Assembly (NCBI RefSeq): GCF_905147045.1
Contig: NC_065901.1
Coordinates: 5,704,001-5,768,000 of the forward strand
Direction: 5' to 3'
From: Nymphalis io
Taxonomy: Eukaryota > Arthropoda > Insecta > Lepidoptera > Nymphalidae
DNA: 64,000 nucleotides
Part shown: positions 22,142 to 34,103 of the stretch, piece after piece
Layout: each line of letters begins with the position of its first letter
Numbering within the stretch: the first letter of the stretch is position 1
Position numbers and translations under genes: made by a program
The notes under the pieces: model-generated
Told to the model about the DNA's origin: nothing
Databases searched by the model: none
Seen by the model: the letters and a program-made list of their open reading frames with translations, nothing else

Positions 22142-22843
22142 CATAATTGGATTTACCTGTCGGAACTTGAAAAAAAGTGTTACAATCTATAATTTCAAAT
22201 ACATGAAATTATTTCAGATTATCGTGACTATATTGTAAAAATGTATTATGTCAAAAATCACTTAATTCATTTAAACACATAACAAACAAAACTCATTACT
22301 ACTATCGTATGCTCATAACTTTCCATATTATGTTTTTTTTCTGTGTAATACTTGAACCAACGCGGTACGAGCTATATCGCACTTGGCCGTTTCTTTTGCT
22401 TATGTATTACACAGTCGTAGCGCCACCGTCCCTTGGAACTGTAATTTGGAGAGGGAAAACGCTGCCAGTAAAGGGATTTGCTCAAAGCCGATGTGCTCAA
22501 CACGCGCCACGGGACTTAAATTTATAACACACGTGTGAAGCCGACGTGTTCATTATTACATACTACTTTAGTTAATAATTCGTTTTGGATAACGTGTGTG
22601 CCTGAATACCGTAGGCGCTAGAAATTGATCTAGTCCGGTTCGAATTCGTGTTTATCGACATTTCACGTAATCGCAATGATTGCTTCTGTGTAATCGACTA
22701 GTGCTACGTCCCTAATACAGCCTACCCGATATGTTTTCAACGACTAAATTTCACCTTTCAGTTAAATTTCACCTTCACTCGAACAGCACTTTACAAGTGC
22801 TTTTTTTCAGTACACTGAAAGAAGCAAAAACCACTCCTTGCAC
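22142..22843. other. Unassigned DNA, partly GC-richer
   Basis: About 22340-22720 has more G and C than its surroundings, but no protein motif or RNA gene is recognised. ACTAAATTTCACCTT and TTAAATTTCACCTT lie next to each other near 22744-22776. Small hairpins AGCACTT/AAGTGCT and TTCAGT/ACTGAA follow near 22783-22820. Confidence 0.35.
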
Positions 22844-22992
22844 CATAAATGTGCTAACAACCCTGGGGTTTAAAATTTATGTTTTTTTGTACTAATACTG
22901 GGTCAGTCACCCTTCAAACCGGATCACACCAATACAAAATATTGCAGTTTGTGGTTGGAATAAATGTTAAGAAGGCAGTACCTGGAGGTAAG
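22844..22992 (-). mobile_element. Degraded family A fragment
   Basis: The match to the central part of family A in minus orientation includes GTGCTAACAACCCTGGGG, then ACTGGGTCAGTCACCCTTC and AAACCGGATCACACCAATAC. Substitutions and indels are frequent, so this is an old copy with both ends lost. Confidence 0.6.
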
Positions 22993-23993
22993 AAGTTGGT
23001 TGAATTTAAATTTCGCGTGTGAGATTTGCTTTGCCAAACTTCAAAACGTCCGTGATGAACTTTTACTTAGTACCCCTAAGTAACCCTAAATCATTTTCAT
23101 CGGTTATCAGATTTTTATGCCTCAATAGAAATATACAGCTTCTTAAAAATTATACTCATATATATTAATATTATAATCTAGCCATTTATATTGGCAGTAT
23201 GTCATACAGTTGTTGAATTAAAAATATATATAAAGCAAAACATTTTATTTTAATTTTCATCCTTTGAAAAACTACAGTTTTACTGCGGTGGTGTGGAAAC
23301 CACGTGGTTACAAAATGTAAATTTATGAAAAGGGCCACATAAAAGAGGTTACGGAAATAACACCATAACCTGACCTACTTAGTTTATTGGATCGATAGTT
23401 TAGTTACCAACCGTGAACAATACTTTGACAGAAACCAAATTTTTATTACAGCAACAATATTTATAAAATTTCAAAGCATAACATTATATATGCAAATATT
23501 AAATAATTAAACTAGGAAGGACCGTATCTTTAATGCTTAGTTCTTTTGATATTTTTTTGGATACTTTATATTTCTGATACTTATAACTTCTTCCTTAATG
23601 AGTTTAGTTAGAAAATTAATAAAATAAAACTTACTTAACCTTTCATATTCACTCCCACACAGTAAATAAACTATCCCACACAGTAAATAACTATATATAA
23701 TAAGTCATTTACTATGACATATTCGGAAGATAATAAGCATAACAGAATTATAATTTAATTAGCAGGAAGTCAACTCACTAATAATGTAAACACTAATTAT
23801 CATGATTTTAGATTCAATTATATTATTCACATTATCCATTACCGTGATGTTTCAATCTAATTACTATAAATAGGGCTGTTTAATTAACTAGGATTACACA
23901 TTCCATATGTTTTCGAAACGGCTCGTCAAGATAAACAATAAATGTCGATAATATTTTTTCTACGAGCATAAATTTTATTTATTCAATTATTAA
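22993..23993. other. Unassigned AT-rich DNA
   Basis: No gene is recognised. A 20-21 bp unit (CCCACACAGTAAATAAACTAT) is tandemly duplicated at about 23654-23695. Confidence 0.4.
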
Positions 23994-24281
23994 TAGGTAT
24001 GCAGACTATCAACCGAGTCATCTAATGGTAAGTAATCACCATCGCCATATACATTGGCACTGGATGAAATATTGACCATCCATTACATCGCCAATGTGCC
24101 ACCAACATTGGGGAGTAAGATGTCCCTTGTGTATGTTGTTATACTGGCTCACTCGCCTTTTAAATCGGAACATAAAAACACTAAATATTGCTTGGCGGTG
24201 GAATATGTAATGAGTGTGTCGTGTCGTATGAGTGTGGAGCTACCCACAACGGCCCTGTACAAAGCCCTACTACCCAAATAA
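23994..24281 (-). mobile_element. Family A retroposon, old full-length copy
   Basis: It runs from the 3' stem-loop region (TCATCTAATGGTAAGTAATC) to the 5' end (CAAAGCCCTACTACCCA), with many substitutions and a GTGTCGTGTCGTATGAGTG insertion-like duplication. Relatively old compared with the 19.6 and 61.6 kb copies. Confidence 0.8.
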
Positions 24282-24419
24282 ATGTCGAGCAATGTCGATT
24301 TATAACAATTACTAAGAGCTATGAAGGCCTAGTAAATATAAGACTTGGATTTTAACTGAAATTCAATTCGGACAATCAATTGAATCGCCTCTTAGTTTTA
24401 GCGTGCTTAATATGTGTTC

Positions 24420-24600
24420 ATAATATAATTGCGAAAATATCTGTCTGTTTTTTTATGTCTGTCTATAAAATTTTCAAGGTTAAACCACTAAACTGATTTC
24501 GATAAATTTGTTATGAAGCAAGCCTAAGAAAAAACACAGGCTACTTTTTTAATCACCAACCCAAGAAGCAGGAAAAGCGGCGCGCGAATACTAGTGCATA
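24420..24600 (-). mobile_element. Family E: degraded LINE-type 3' end
   Basis: CTGTCTGTTTTTTTATGTCTGTCT, AACCACTAAACTGATTTCGA (shared with many lepidopteran repeats) and ACACAGGCTACTTTTTTAATC appear in the order typical of the widespread 3' terminal region of lepidopteran LINE-like elements. A GCGCGCGAATACTAGT remnant follows. The copy is heavily diverged. Confidence 0.6.
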
Positions 24601-25675
24601 TGTTAAGTATCTCTTATTCGTCGATGAATAAAGTTATCAATAAGAAACCTCCACGTGTTAGAAGAAATTCTGATATTCACATTCACTTTCAATAAAATGA
24701 TACACATTGCAAATAATGTTATTACAAAATTGATTATTATAATATAAAAATATTGTGTAATTGTAGCCATCAGAGAGTACTTGAAACTAAGTTAGAAGTT
24801 GTTAATTACTTGCAAACTAAGAAACTAAAGCAAATTAAAAACTAAATTGCTTAAACTTCTCGCTTCTCTTCGCTGGTAGTAAAAGTATAAAGTAATTTTT
24901 AAATACATATATACCATTTAATAACCTATAAAAAAATTCAGGATAAGATATTCTTCTTGCGTGCACTAAGAAAAGGTTTTATCAAATTTATTCGATTTAT
25001 CAACAAATAATTCGACACGTGCACCATGAATATTCAACACATAAACATATTTTCTTGATAAAAGTAAAACGTTTTACGTTTTCACATAAATTTTGTATGT
25101 GTCACGACATCCAACATATAGAAATTACGGATTTAGCGCTTTGAACAATCGTGCATTTCACCTAAACACCGGATAACATACGTACCAACGTTATGTAAGT
25201 CTATTTTGATATAAGATACATTGATTTCAAATATGAACCTGCAAAATTCAAAATACATCAAATATTACGTATTTTATATGTAAGATATTAATCATAGAAA
25301 TGACAACTATAAAGGTAGGATCACTTTTTAACAGATTAAAAAAAGGATGAGGTAATCAATCTGACCTTTATTGTGTATATATCTTTATAGCTTCTTATTT
25401 TATTAGTTTATATCTCAAAGATGGTCCCAAATGATTTGAAAAAAAAACTATTAGATTGGAAAAAGGTTAAAAATCTTGCAAAACTTGTTGTACGTACATT
25501 AGTTGATATCTACGACGATCGTAGGCCGATGTTAATTATTATTTCTTATTGCATAGTTTATATGTACAAAGAGGCTGTAAATACTTTTACAATAAAACTG
25601 ATATAAAAAACAAATTTAATTATATTTTTTGGTCCATTTTCTTCAAAAATTATAATAAACGTCTTTTTTTATGTT
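24601..25675. other. Unassigned AT-rich DNA
   Basis: No gene or repeat copy is recognised. Confidence 0.4.
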
Positions 25676-25882
25676 AACGACAGACGGACGAGCAAATGGG
25701 TCACCTGATGGTAAGTGGTCACCACCGCCCATATACATGGGCGAGGTAAGAAATAATGACCATTCCTTACCTAGCCAATGCGCCAACCTTGTACACTGAG
25801 ATGTTATGTCCCTTGTTCCTGTACTTACACTGGCTCACTCACCCTTCAAACCGGAACGCAACAGTATTAACTATTACTGTAT
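25676..25882 (-). mobile_element. Family A retroposon, 5' truncated
   Basis: The copy runs from CAGACGGACGAGCAAATGGG through CACCTGATGGTAAGTGGTC and ACTCACCCTTCAAACCGG and stops near ACGCAACAGTATTAACTATT. About 90 bp of the element's 5' part is missing. Confidence 0.85.
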
Positions 25883-28212
25883 AACAAACTGGTTGCTTAA
25901 ATTTATCCAAATTATCATTATTCCTAATTTGCGAGTTTTACTTGTCGACATTTGATTGGTTTTATATTTTAACTGTTTGCTTTTTCAAAACAATCATGTA
26001 TAAAAAAAAGGTTTTGAAATGTGTTTGTAACTATAAAATCCTTTTTTTTTCATTCAATTTAATCTAAATACCATCACAGCTGATTTTAATACACGTATAA
26101 ATATTGCTTGGTCAAAATAAAATATTATAATGTATAAAAAGTATTTACAGATCCAGAGAACTGTTGATTTAAAGTTCGAGACTTCCGAGTCTCGGTGTCG
26201 AATTCTGGGTCGGGACACTTAGAATTATTGAGTCTGAAATCAGATATATGATAGTGTGACAATCGTGTGCCCTTAAAACAACATGAAGCATTGCATTCCT
26301 GTGCGCCTAAACTCTCTCCGATTGTGTGACTTGAACATCCAAAGCGCGTACGATTTAATCGAACTGTCATCTTTTGACGTTTAGATATTATTTATTCCAC
26401 TCAGGCCGCAGATTGCTCACAAATACATTATGCTTGACATATTAAAATGCTTTGAACACAGCTATGTTGACAAAACCTCTTCACTTTTCCGGGATTGTGT
26501 TACTTTATTTTCTTTTCTTCCTTTTTATCATTACTCATAATCATACTCAAGCGACAGGCATTGTCAAGAATTCTCTAGAATAGAAATTAAACATAACCTG
26601 ACATATTGGACGCGTTGAGAATATTTCATCACTTTCACATATTATGTACTCAGAATATTTCTGGAAGTATCCATAACCTTAAATATATATTTAATCAATT
26701 CTTACAAAAATAATTAAATTGAAGAACAAATTACACATAGTTTTAAGCTTATTTTACTAGTTAAACTTCCCCATTTTTATATTGCCGGAAAGCAAAATAT
26801 CCAAACACTCTTGGATTAACATTAAATATAACACTAGGAATACATAAATAAACAGGAGTTAATAAAGTTTCGAGTCCACAAATACTCGTGACCCACTTTT
26901 TATATACCACACATTATTCAATAAATAATCGTACAGACAACTTAATGGCAGACAATTATTGTCAATTTTATATTGCTATGATGAACCTTTGTCCTATATT
27001 ACATAATAATAGATTATTTTGTGATCAGTTGAATATAAGTACCGCAATGTTATTTATAACAAAAAATAATAAAAATATAACAGAGCCATAACAGGTCGAA
27101 CATCAAAATAATCACGGCCGGAAAAGTCTGAAAACGAAGAAATAAAATAAAAGAAAGTTTTGTAATATTAATGTAACAATCTTAAAGAATCTTGCCAAAC
27201 ATAACTAACAAAAACACGAAACTTAGTCATGTCTACTCCTAACGCAATTTTTTACGCTTAACTAGATAACCAGAATATTAATAATTCTTTGAAAACAAGC
27301 GGCTTTAAATCAACACAGTGTTCTTTTAAAAGAGTATCGGCTTTGTATTTAGTTAAATTAATTTTTAATTGAATTACCATTTCAATCTCTTTAAAAATAT
27401 AGCATATGTAAGCAGCTTTTGCATACATAATGTTGAAATGTTTTCTATAAGAAAAGCAAAATAAAATTATTACTTAGCATCTTGTTAGATTATATGAAAC
27501 AGAATATTTTATAACTTTTCTACAAGAATGAAAAACCATTTCAATAAAATAAGTAATTTATAAGTCGTAAAAGTTTTAGACGATTGTTTTAAGTAGGAAA
27601 AAATTAAAGCCGTCTTTGGGATAACTTTCATAAATATAAAAATAATAATTAATTCCTATCTTGATAATCGTTTTTGTTACTAAAACAACAAACATAGATT
27701 GTACATGTGTGTCATTTTGGTTTAGAAAAATAATTTGTTACTAACTTTACGGATCGAACCTATCGGAAATTTCCCCAAACGGTCAGGTGATTCAGGGCTT
27801 GAGCACGATCACTACAGCCAACGTTTATATAAAACTAGCAACTAACAACGTTTATACAAAACAATATTGAAAAACAGACATACAAACATAAATTTTCATT
27901 TTTTTGACAAGGGCCTTCGATGGCGTACGAAGAACGAATAAGTTTCATCATAATCGGATAAATATTTTAGGAACAAACATACTAAGATTCATTCTTAACA
28001 CCTTTTTATGCCTTACCATAATACTGTCTCTTCAAACTAAACTGGCAAAGTTATACTTTATGAAATTATTTGATTTTTATTTGCCTTCCAATCCAAAGTA
28101 CAAGTTTTTAATAAACAAAAACTACAAAAAAGCTATTACTACCAGCAAATACTAGAATCTTATTTGCAACCAAACCTTTACGCAAAATGCTAAGAACAAC
28201 ATTAAAATTTTG
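25883..28212. other. Unassigned AT-rich DNA
   Basis: No gene, RNA gene or repeat copy is recognised in about 2.3 kb. Short open frames at 26125-26370 (minus), 26888-27091 and 27904-28155 (plus) show no motif that I recognise. Confidence 0.4.
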
Positions 28213-28483
28213 ACGAGCCGGTTGGCGTGGTTGGTGGATGCTTGCCTTTCACGCCGAAGGTTGTGGGTTCGATTCCCACCCAGGACAGATATTCGTGTAC
28301 ATGAACATAACTGTTTGTCCTGAGTCTGGGTGTAATTATCTATATAAGTATGTATTTACAAAAGAAAAATAATATATGTAGTATATCAGTTGTCTGGTTT
28401 CCATAGTACAAGCTCTGTACAAAATTAATTTGGGATCAGATGGCCGTGTGTGAAAAATGTCCCAGGATATTATTATTATTATA
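28213..28483 (+). mobile_element. Family C tRNA-derived SINE, full length
   Basis: This copy serves as a reference for family C. The head is GAGCCGGTTGGCGTGGTTGG (A box-like), followed by TTGCCTTTCACGCCGAAGG in the position of an anticodon arm and the B box GGGTTCGATTCCCACCC. The body runs through GTGTACATGAACATAACTG, TAAGTATGTATTTACAAAAG, CAGTTGTCTGGTTTCCATAG and GATGGCCGTGTGTGA to GTCCCAGGATATTATTATTA. The anticodon-arm sequence suggests a tRNA-Asp or tRNA-Glu ancestor (inference). Confidence 0.93.
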
Positions 28484-28849
28484 AAATTTGCAATTCAACC
28501 TGTTAAATGATAAGTAAATACATAGAATACCACGAAAAAAACAGGCAGACATTTTATATAAGATACGATTAATATAATGAAAAAAAAAACTCATCTAAGT
28601 TTCTTACAATGAATTAAGTGTATCAAGTGAAACATTTCGGTCTATATTGAAAATTTCTAGCATTCTCACATTTCATGAGACAAATAAGTTGTAATATTTT
28701 AACTCGTAATTTATTAGTTTAGCTTAGAGCGACAGAAAAAAAATGCTAAATCACAATTATAAATGACAATTAAATAAACATTAACACTAAAATGTATGCC
28801 TACTTTATATGTACATATTAAATCGATTTGCTAAGATTCTGATTCCTTA

Positions 28850-28932
28850 AAGGCCGGCAACGCACTTTAACCCTCCTGTGCTGCAAATATGCATGTGCGG
28901 ATGTTGTCATTTTTCATCAGGCCCCAGGCAAG
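28850..28932 (+). mobile_element. LINE 3'-end scrap
   Basis: AAAGGCCGGCAACGCACTTT, then a degraded CTCCTGTGCTGCAAATATGC and TTTTTCATCAGGCCCC. This order resembles the GGCCGGCAACGCAC to ATCAGG tail found at the 3' end of common lepidopteran LINEs. No coding sequence remains. Confidence 0.5.
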
Positions 28933-28982
28933 TAATATTACATTAAAAGAAAATTTTGCTTTATAAATAACATGAATTCAAG

Positions 28983-29050
28983 TATCTATTCTACTAAGAT
29001 TATCAATGCGAAAGTTTCTGATGGTAGATGGATGGACCTCTGTTATTGTT
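28983..29050 (-). mobile_element. Family E 3'-end fragment
   Basis: TTCTACTAAGATTATCAATGCGAAAG followed by GATGGATGGACCTCTGTTA corresponds, in minus orientation, to the terminal AAC/TTTCGCATTTATAATATTAG-type end of family E. Only the last 60-70 bases are present. Confidence 0.5.
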
Positions 29051-29644
29051 TCTTTATTTGTTTTTTTTTTTATTATTTCATGTTAAATCTTTCAGATTCA
29101 TTAATAATAAATGTTTTCAACATTTTCTAAGTAGACATTTTAAATCACCTGCAATATATTAAAATTATTTAATATCGTTTGCGATTCAAAGTGAAAATGC
29201 TACTAGCATTCTTGCCACCATTCCACGCGGTCACGATTTGTATTATGCTATTTTTAATTTTTATTCGTATATATTTAAGGCTTTAATGTGAATAATTTAA
29301 TTTACTTTTTAATGAGATATTTAAATATTGTTGACGTTACCTAGAATCTGATAGTATATAGCCTACTAAGGATACTGATTATTTAAGCAGAAAAAACAAA
29401 CTTATTTATTATTTTTCTGACGCTCTCGTCCGGTACATATTGCCGCTGGCGCTCGAGACCCTTATAGCTAAGTGAGGGGTCACTATCATTTGTCGTACTT
29501 GAGTTACTTTTTAAGAGCCCTTCATTCTTCTCCGCGATATGTGGAAGTTCGTTTTATTTATAGTATGCAAGTTAATATTAATTGTACTAGTATAGGTATA
29601 TTATCCACTAATCAGTTATCCTACAAGAAACTTCTAAATGTCAT
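29051..29644. other. Unassigned AT-rich DNA
   Basis: No gene or repeat copy is recognised. A GC-richer patch at about 29418-29485 (CCGCTGGCGCTCGAGACCC) has no assignment. Confidence 0.35.
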
Positions 29645-29792
29645 ACTTCTCGGCTAAGGCTTCCTTTCCTCTTGAGAAGATTTGGAGCTTATTCCACCGG
29701 GTTGTACCGGGACTTGAACCCGCAATCTTCGGTCTACTTTCTATAGGTCTATTTTCGCGTTGTAGCCACTGCCACTGGCCATCTTCGCTCAC
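29645..29792 (-). mobile_element. Family B SINE with internal deletion
   Basis: On the plus strand the copy begins with the 3' part (CTCGGCTAAGGCTTCCTTTC, GATTTGGAGCTTATTCCACC), then jumps directly to the B box region (CGGGACTTGAACCCGC) and the A box region (CACTGGCCATCTTCGCTC). About 150 bp between the two ends is missing, and some bases are inserted near 29740-29755. Confidence 0.75.
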
Positions 29793-30964
29793 TTATTCTA
29801 GTCAAGGTTAAATATTTCATAATATATATTACTTTGTGTGTAAAAATGAAAAAATAAACTCACTCGCTCAATTTATTTGTCACAGTGTTTAATCTTCATC
29901 AAAATTTATTAAGTAACATTTATGTGAAGTATTTTATTAATAATAATAGCCATTAGAATAGATGTGGGGCGTGTTGTAAGTGTTTAGTAATATAATTTAT
30001 TTAAAAAAAACTACTAAGCTTGATACTGGTTGTGTTTTAAGAGGAAAATTAAAAAATATATTTATTTAAGTATATACAAAAAAACTATATCATTTTCTGT
30101 ATTAACTTACCAGCCCTCATCGATAAGTGAATGTGTCTTAAAAATTAAATCTATTTTAGTATTTTAAAGTAATAATTTCGTACATAGCAAAATTAAAAAC
30201 ATTTTTGTTGGAACCGAAGTACCGTGAAATCTATGTATATACCGTTACAACAATCTTTTGTATGTAACCTCTGTGCGTTCCCCTTTTCATTCCCTCGGTG
30301 ATAAATTTCCGGAAATAAAATTTTATGTCATTGTCTCTGTAAAATAAGGAATGTCCATGGCGGGTTTCATGTTCATATGGAGATAGGCAGAAGCTTTTAA
30401 AGCCTTAATTTTCTTTCAAATCTATAGACATTCTATTTCTATTTATATTTTTGAAGGCTTTTTAGTGGTTATGATTCATTAACCAGCGGTACCCACTCCG
30501 ACTTTTGAAGGGTGCTACAGGATCGCTTACGCATAATACCGTGATTATCCGCCAATTTAAACTAAACTGGCGTACGGACGCATCAACATAAAGAATAGCG
30601 ATACTTGAAACGCCTTTTATACATTTTCAGGATAAAGAAAAACAAATTTAGCTTTACTGCATACATTATATAAAACATTAGTTTTGTGTCAGTCACTATA
30701 AGATTAATAATAAGTAAACACAATAATCATCGCTGGCGATTATATAAATAAAACTTTGTTTACAAAAATCAGCTTTATTTAACAAACTATCGCTTCAATG
30801 CGACCCCATTCGTTTAAACGTTCAAACAATTCCGTAACTCCGTGACAGGAATTTCGCTTTCTTGCAATACGTGTTTAGTTACACTCTAATGAGCAAAGGT
30901 CTACCATTGAATCTTTTGTAGTTCAATTTAGCTTTAACAAATACGTGGTTAATTATCTTACACT
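29793..30964. other. Unassigned AT-rich DNA
   Basis: No gene or repeat copy is recognised in about 1.2 kb. Confidence 0.4.
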
Positions 30965-31541
30965 AGGGGCTTATAGTGGTTAAAAGATTGCAGATCTCGA
31001 AGTCCTGAGTTCAAACCCATGTAACAAATTTTGGGTTTATATATTGAAAAATCTTCCAGTAACAGCCCTCGGAAAGCATGTAAAGTCGTTGATCCCATGA
31101 ACTCTTTCTGGTCGTTAAAGAGTGTGCACCTGAATTAACGCACACACATTTTTTTTTATAGAGTAGGAAGGTGGACGAGCATATGGGCCACCTGATGGTA
31201 AGTGGTCACCAAACGCCCTTAGACATTGGCATTGTAAGAAATGTCAACCATCGCATATAGCCAATGCGCCACCAACCTTGGGAACTAAGATTTTATGTCC
31301 CTTGTGCCTGTAATTTCACTGGCTCACTCACCCTTCAAACCGGAACACAACAATATCAAGTATTGCTGTTTTGCGGTAGAATATCTGATGAGTGGGTGGT
31401 ACCTACCCAGACGAGCTTGCACAAAGCCCTACCACCAGTAATAGTAGTAGTATACATATGCGCTATAGTAATATATCTGCGCTACAATAATAGCTGGCTA
31501 AGCCTTTTTTTGAAAATTGCGTCCGTGACCGAAATCAATTC
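30965..31541 (+). mobile_element. Family D SINE interrupted by a family A insertion
   Basis: The tRNA-like head is TAGGGGCTTATAGTGGTTAA with a B box-like GAGTTCAAACCC. The first part of the body includes CCCTCGGAAAGCATGTAAAG and GAACTCTTTCTGGTCG. It reaches TTAACGCACACACA at 31150, where family A intervenes. Family D resumes after 31441 with GCGCTATAGTAATATATCTG, ending at GTGACCGAAATCAATTCTAC, which aligns with the 3' part of 15327-15531. A young element has therefore landed in an older one. Confidence 0.75.
31151..31441 (-). mobile_element. Family A retroposon, full length, nested
   Basis: The copy is complete, from the T run and TATAGAGTAGGAAGGTGGAC to GCCCTACCACCAGTA. It belongs to the subfamily with AAACGCCCTTAGACATTGGC and a short deletion in the CATCGC(TTAC)ATAGCC segment, which is shared with 59807-60100. 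It lies inside the family D copy. Confidence 0.93.
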
Positions 31542-31985
31542 TACTAAAAAAGATTTCACTTTATCGATATTTTATTAATCGAAACGAAACGTTATCGTTG
31601 CCGTTTAATCGGTTTCCTATTCTACAAACACAGCGATCAATTTGCGGTTAGATCAAACTTGGATCGGAATAGAATCGGGATCGTATCGTAACCGTAATAA
31701 ATTAGTACTTGGACCCCAGGACGGCGTCTTAACTAACATCACTGTACTATAATATTTATACTTTAATCTATAGACTATTTTAATATAAAAATTGGATGGA
31801 GAATTTCTATATTAATGTGTCACGTAATTTTTTTAGTAACTCTATGAATCATTATTTACTTGATTACTTCTAAATATATTTTATGGATAAAATTAAAAAT
31901 AGGTACCATACAAATCATATTATTCGGGGCATTATCTGAATTAAATAACAATTTCTAATGTTGTGCATATGTATTGCACAGTATC
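31542..31985. other. Unassigned DNA
   Basis: No gene is recognised. At about 31570-31700 several AACG/CGTT and ATCGG/CCGAT words recur in both orientations (AAACGAAACGTTATCGTTGCC, AATCGGTTTCC, TTGGATCGGAATAGAATCGG). This might be a remnant of a small DNA transposon, but no ends can be defined. Confidence 0.35.
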
Positions 31986-32265
31986 GAAGAGCGCGTGAAT
32001 CTTAACTACGGGTTTGAACCCCGATGATCGGGCAAGCACCACAAAATTTTCATGTGCTTAATTCGTTATTATAATTCATCTCGTGCCTGACGGTGAAAGA
32101 AAACATAGTGAGGAAACCTGCATGTGTCGAATTTCACTGCTACATGTGTATTCTGCCAACCCGTATTCCACCATGGAGCACCATGGTAGAATAAGTGCCA
32201 AACCGTCTTCTCAAAAAGAGAGAGGAGGCATTAGCCCAGCAGTGGGACATTCACAGGCTGTTCCT
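31986..32265 (+). mobile_element. Family B SINE with rearranged head
   Basis: Starts at GAGCGCGTGAATCTTAACTA. The B box (GGGTTTGAACCCC) precedes GATGATCGGGCAAGCACC, whereas other copies have GATGATCGTGGGTTC in the opposite order, so the head is locally rearranged. The body is present to GCAGTGGGACATTCACAGGC, with CCGTATTCCACCATGGAGCA replacing the usual CCGCATTGGAGCAGCGTGG. Confidence 0.85.
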
Positions 32266-32319
32266 GTTATTTTAGTATTGTAATGGTACATTACCCTGTT
32301 CTTTATAATAAACTACCTA

Positions 32320-32490
32320 AACTAGCTTTGTCCGCGTAGAATTTATTTTGACATAAAAATCAAAATAAAAATTTAAATATTTTTTTAATAAAATATTTAA
32401 AAGTTCATCCAAAGCCATTAAGCCGTTTTCGCGTTATTGCGTAACAAATATCCAAACATAAAAACTTTCACATTTATAATATAGGGTAGG
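32320..32490 (+). mobile_element. Family E: degraded LINE-type 3' end
   Basis: CTAGCTTTGTCCGCGTAGAATT begins the copy. AAAGTTCATCCAAAGCCATT, AGCCGTTTTCGCGTTATTGCG and ACTTTCACATTTATAATATAGGGTAGG then appear in the typical order of the lepidopteran repeat. The middle is replaced by an AT-rich stretch. Confidence 0.65.
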
Positions 32491-33810
32491 ATAATATAAC
32501 ACATTCAATACTCTTGCATTAATCCCTTTAGATATACTAAATAAGTACAGATAGAAGTACATAGTCATCACTTTAATTGTTATGAGCGAATTTAATTTGC
32601 TAAAAGCTATTGATTGTTGATATGATAAACGTATGCAATATCATATGATTTACATTCTATTTAAAAATTAATTTATATTTTTAAACGTATTTATAACGTC
32701 ATTGCAATATATTATATTACATACAAATTGATTAAACATATTAAGCACAGACATTACATTTTTCGAGGCCCTGCCTAGACTGAATAAAAACCTCTTTAGT
32801 TATGACAATTATATCGATACATGACAAGTAAAATTTTTCGGCGCGTTCACGGCTTTTAACTAATGCATAAACGTCCGGGGTGCGGGGCCTCCTTTATCGT
32901 TAGGCCGTAAACGGTAGCCCAAGTCGCCCACGCATCACACCGCCTCTACATTTAGACAAAATAAAGAAATAATAGTTTCGATAAAACTAATTTTAATAGT
33001 CTAATGATCTCCTAAAACGTTTTATTTTCCAAGGTTAAAATAAATGTAAAGCTACAGGGTTGTAATTTAAATTCTAACAAGAAGCGACAAAAACCTAGGC
33101 AGTCAGTTTTCACGATACAGACATATATTATATTATATATTGTCACAAACTTTAAATCCAATTTGGTTGAAAATAACATTGTCTCAAAATCTTATTTTGT
33201 TTACATTAATAGTCTTTGTAAATAAAAATTACGAATAGTTATTATTTGTAATGTTAACTTCGCCTGCATTATTTGCTTATTGCTTATATAGCAAGGCAAA
33301 CACATAAATCATTCGAAATACATAAGAAAAAAATGTATTTTTACTTGGCTTTAAGAATGAAATGCCGCAAAAAAACCTATATTTGTGAAATTTCGGTAGT
33401 ACACGTATTTGCAAAATCTAGTAAGTATATATTGTGACAATTAATTGCATTTTTGCTCGCCAGCTTTCGACAAATGCTTTTGTGATTTAATGACGTCTAC
33501 AACATCCAATTCAACGGCATGGTCTTAACAATGATGATTTGGCTTGAGGAGATAACCGTCTCTTGCCGTGATATCCTTTGTGATAATTTTGAGGGCAACC
33601 TTATTACGAGATAAACACAAATTCCTGAATTTTCACAATTTGTCATTTCGATTACATTACATGATACCGCTAATCCAACGGGATCTCTTTCAATTTACAT
33701 ACGAGATTAAGCCAGCAAAATTCTTTCAGGCTCCCGTTATATCGTGATATTGGTATACCACTTTTACTCTACTTCTACTACTACTACGTACGTACTAGGG
33801 GTACAGTATT
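32491..33810. other. Unassigned DNA with a short GC-rich patch
   Basis: No gene is recognised. The patch at about 32838-32945 contains CGTCCGGGGTGCGGGGCCTC and AGTCGCCCACGCATCACACC and stands out from flanks with few G or C bases. No open frame, tRNA or snRNA signature was found in it. Confidence 0.35.
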
Positions 33811-34103
33811 AGCCTGTTAATGTCCCACTGCTGGGCTAAGGTCTCCTCTCCCTTTTGAGGAGAAGGTTTGGAGCTTATTCCAACACGCTGCTCCAATGCG
33901 GGTTGGTAGAATACACATGTGGCTGAATTTCAATGAAATTAGACACATGCAGGTTTCCTCACGATGTTTTCCTTCAGCGCCAAGCACGAAATGAATTATA
34001 AACACAAATTGAGCACATAAAAATTTAGTGGTGCTTGCCCGGGTTTGAACCCACGTTCATCGGTTAAGATTCACGCGTTCTAACCACCAGGCCATCTCGG
34101 CTA
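33811..34103 (-). mobile_element. Family B tRNA-derived SINE, full length and young
   Basis: Complete from AGCCTGTTAATGTCCCACTG (3' end) to GGCCATCTCGG (5' end of the head). The B box region CGGGTTTGAACCCACG is present. A perfect 10-bp target-site duplication, CTAGGGGTAC, lies at 33795-33804 and 34101-34110. Confidence 0.95.

Noticed and set aside
22783..22812. Hairpin AGCACTT/AAGTGCT followed by a T run, resembling a bacterial terminator
   Set aside because: The DNA is eukaryotic nuclear sequence with no neighbouring gene on either side. Short dyads plus T runs are expected in AT-rich DNA.
23654..23695. Tandem 20-21 bp duplication, also the 14-bp unit at 14517-14546
   Set aside because: Two-copy tandem duplications of this size are common replication slips. 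Nothing suggests function.
13189..34005. Conserved peptides containing CMCLISLKFC and PTRIGAAWWNKLQTFSSK (13189, 15984, 32083, 33817)
   Set aside because: They are sense-strand frames inside family B SINE copies. Frame and ends vary from copy to copy.
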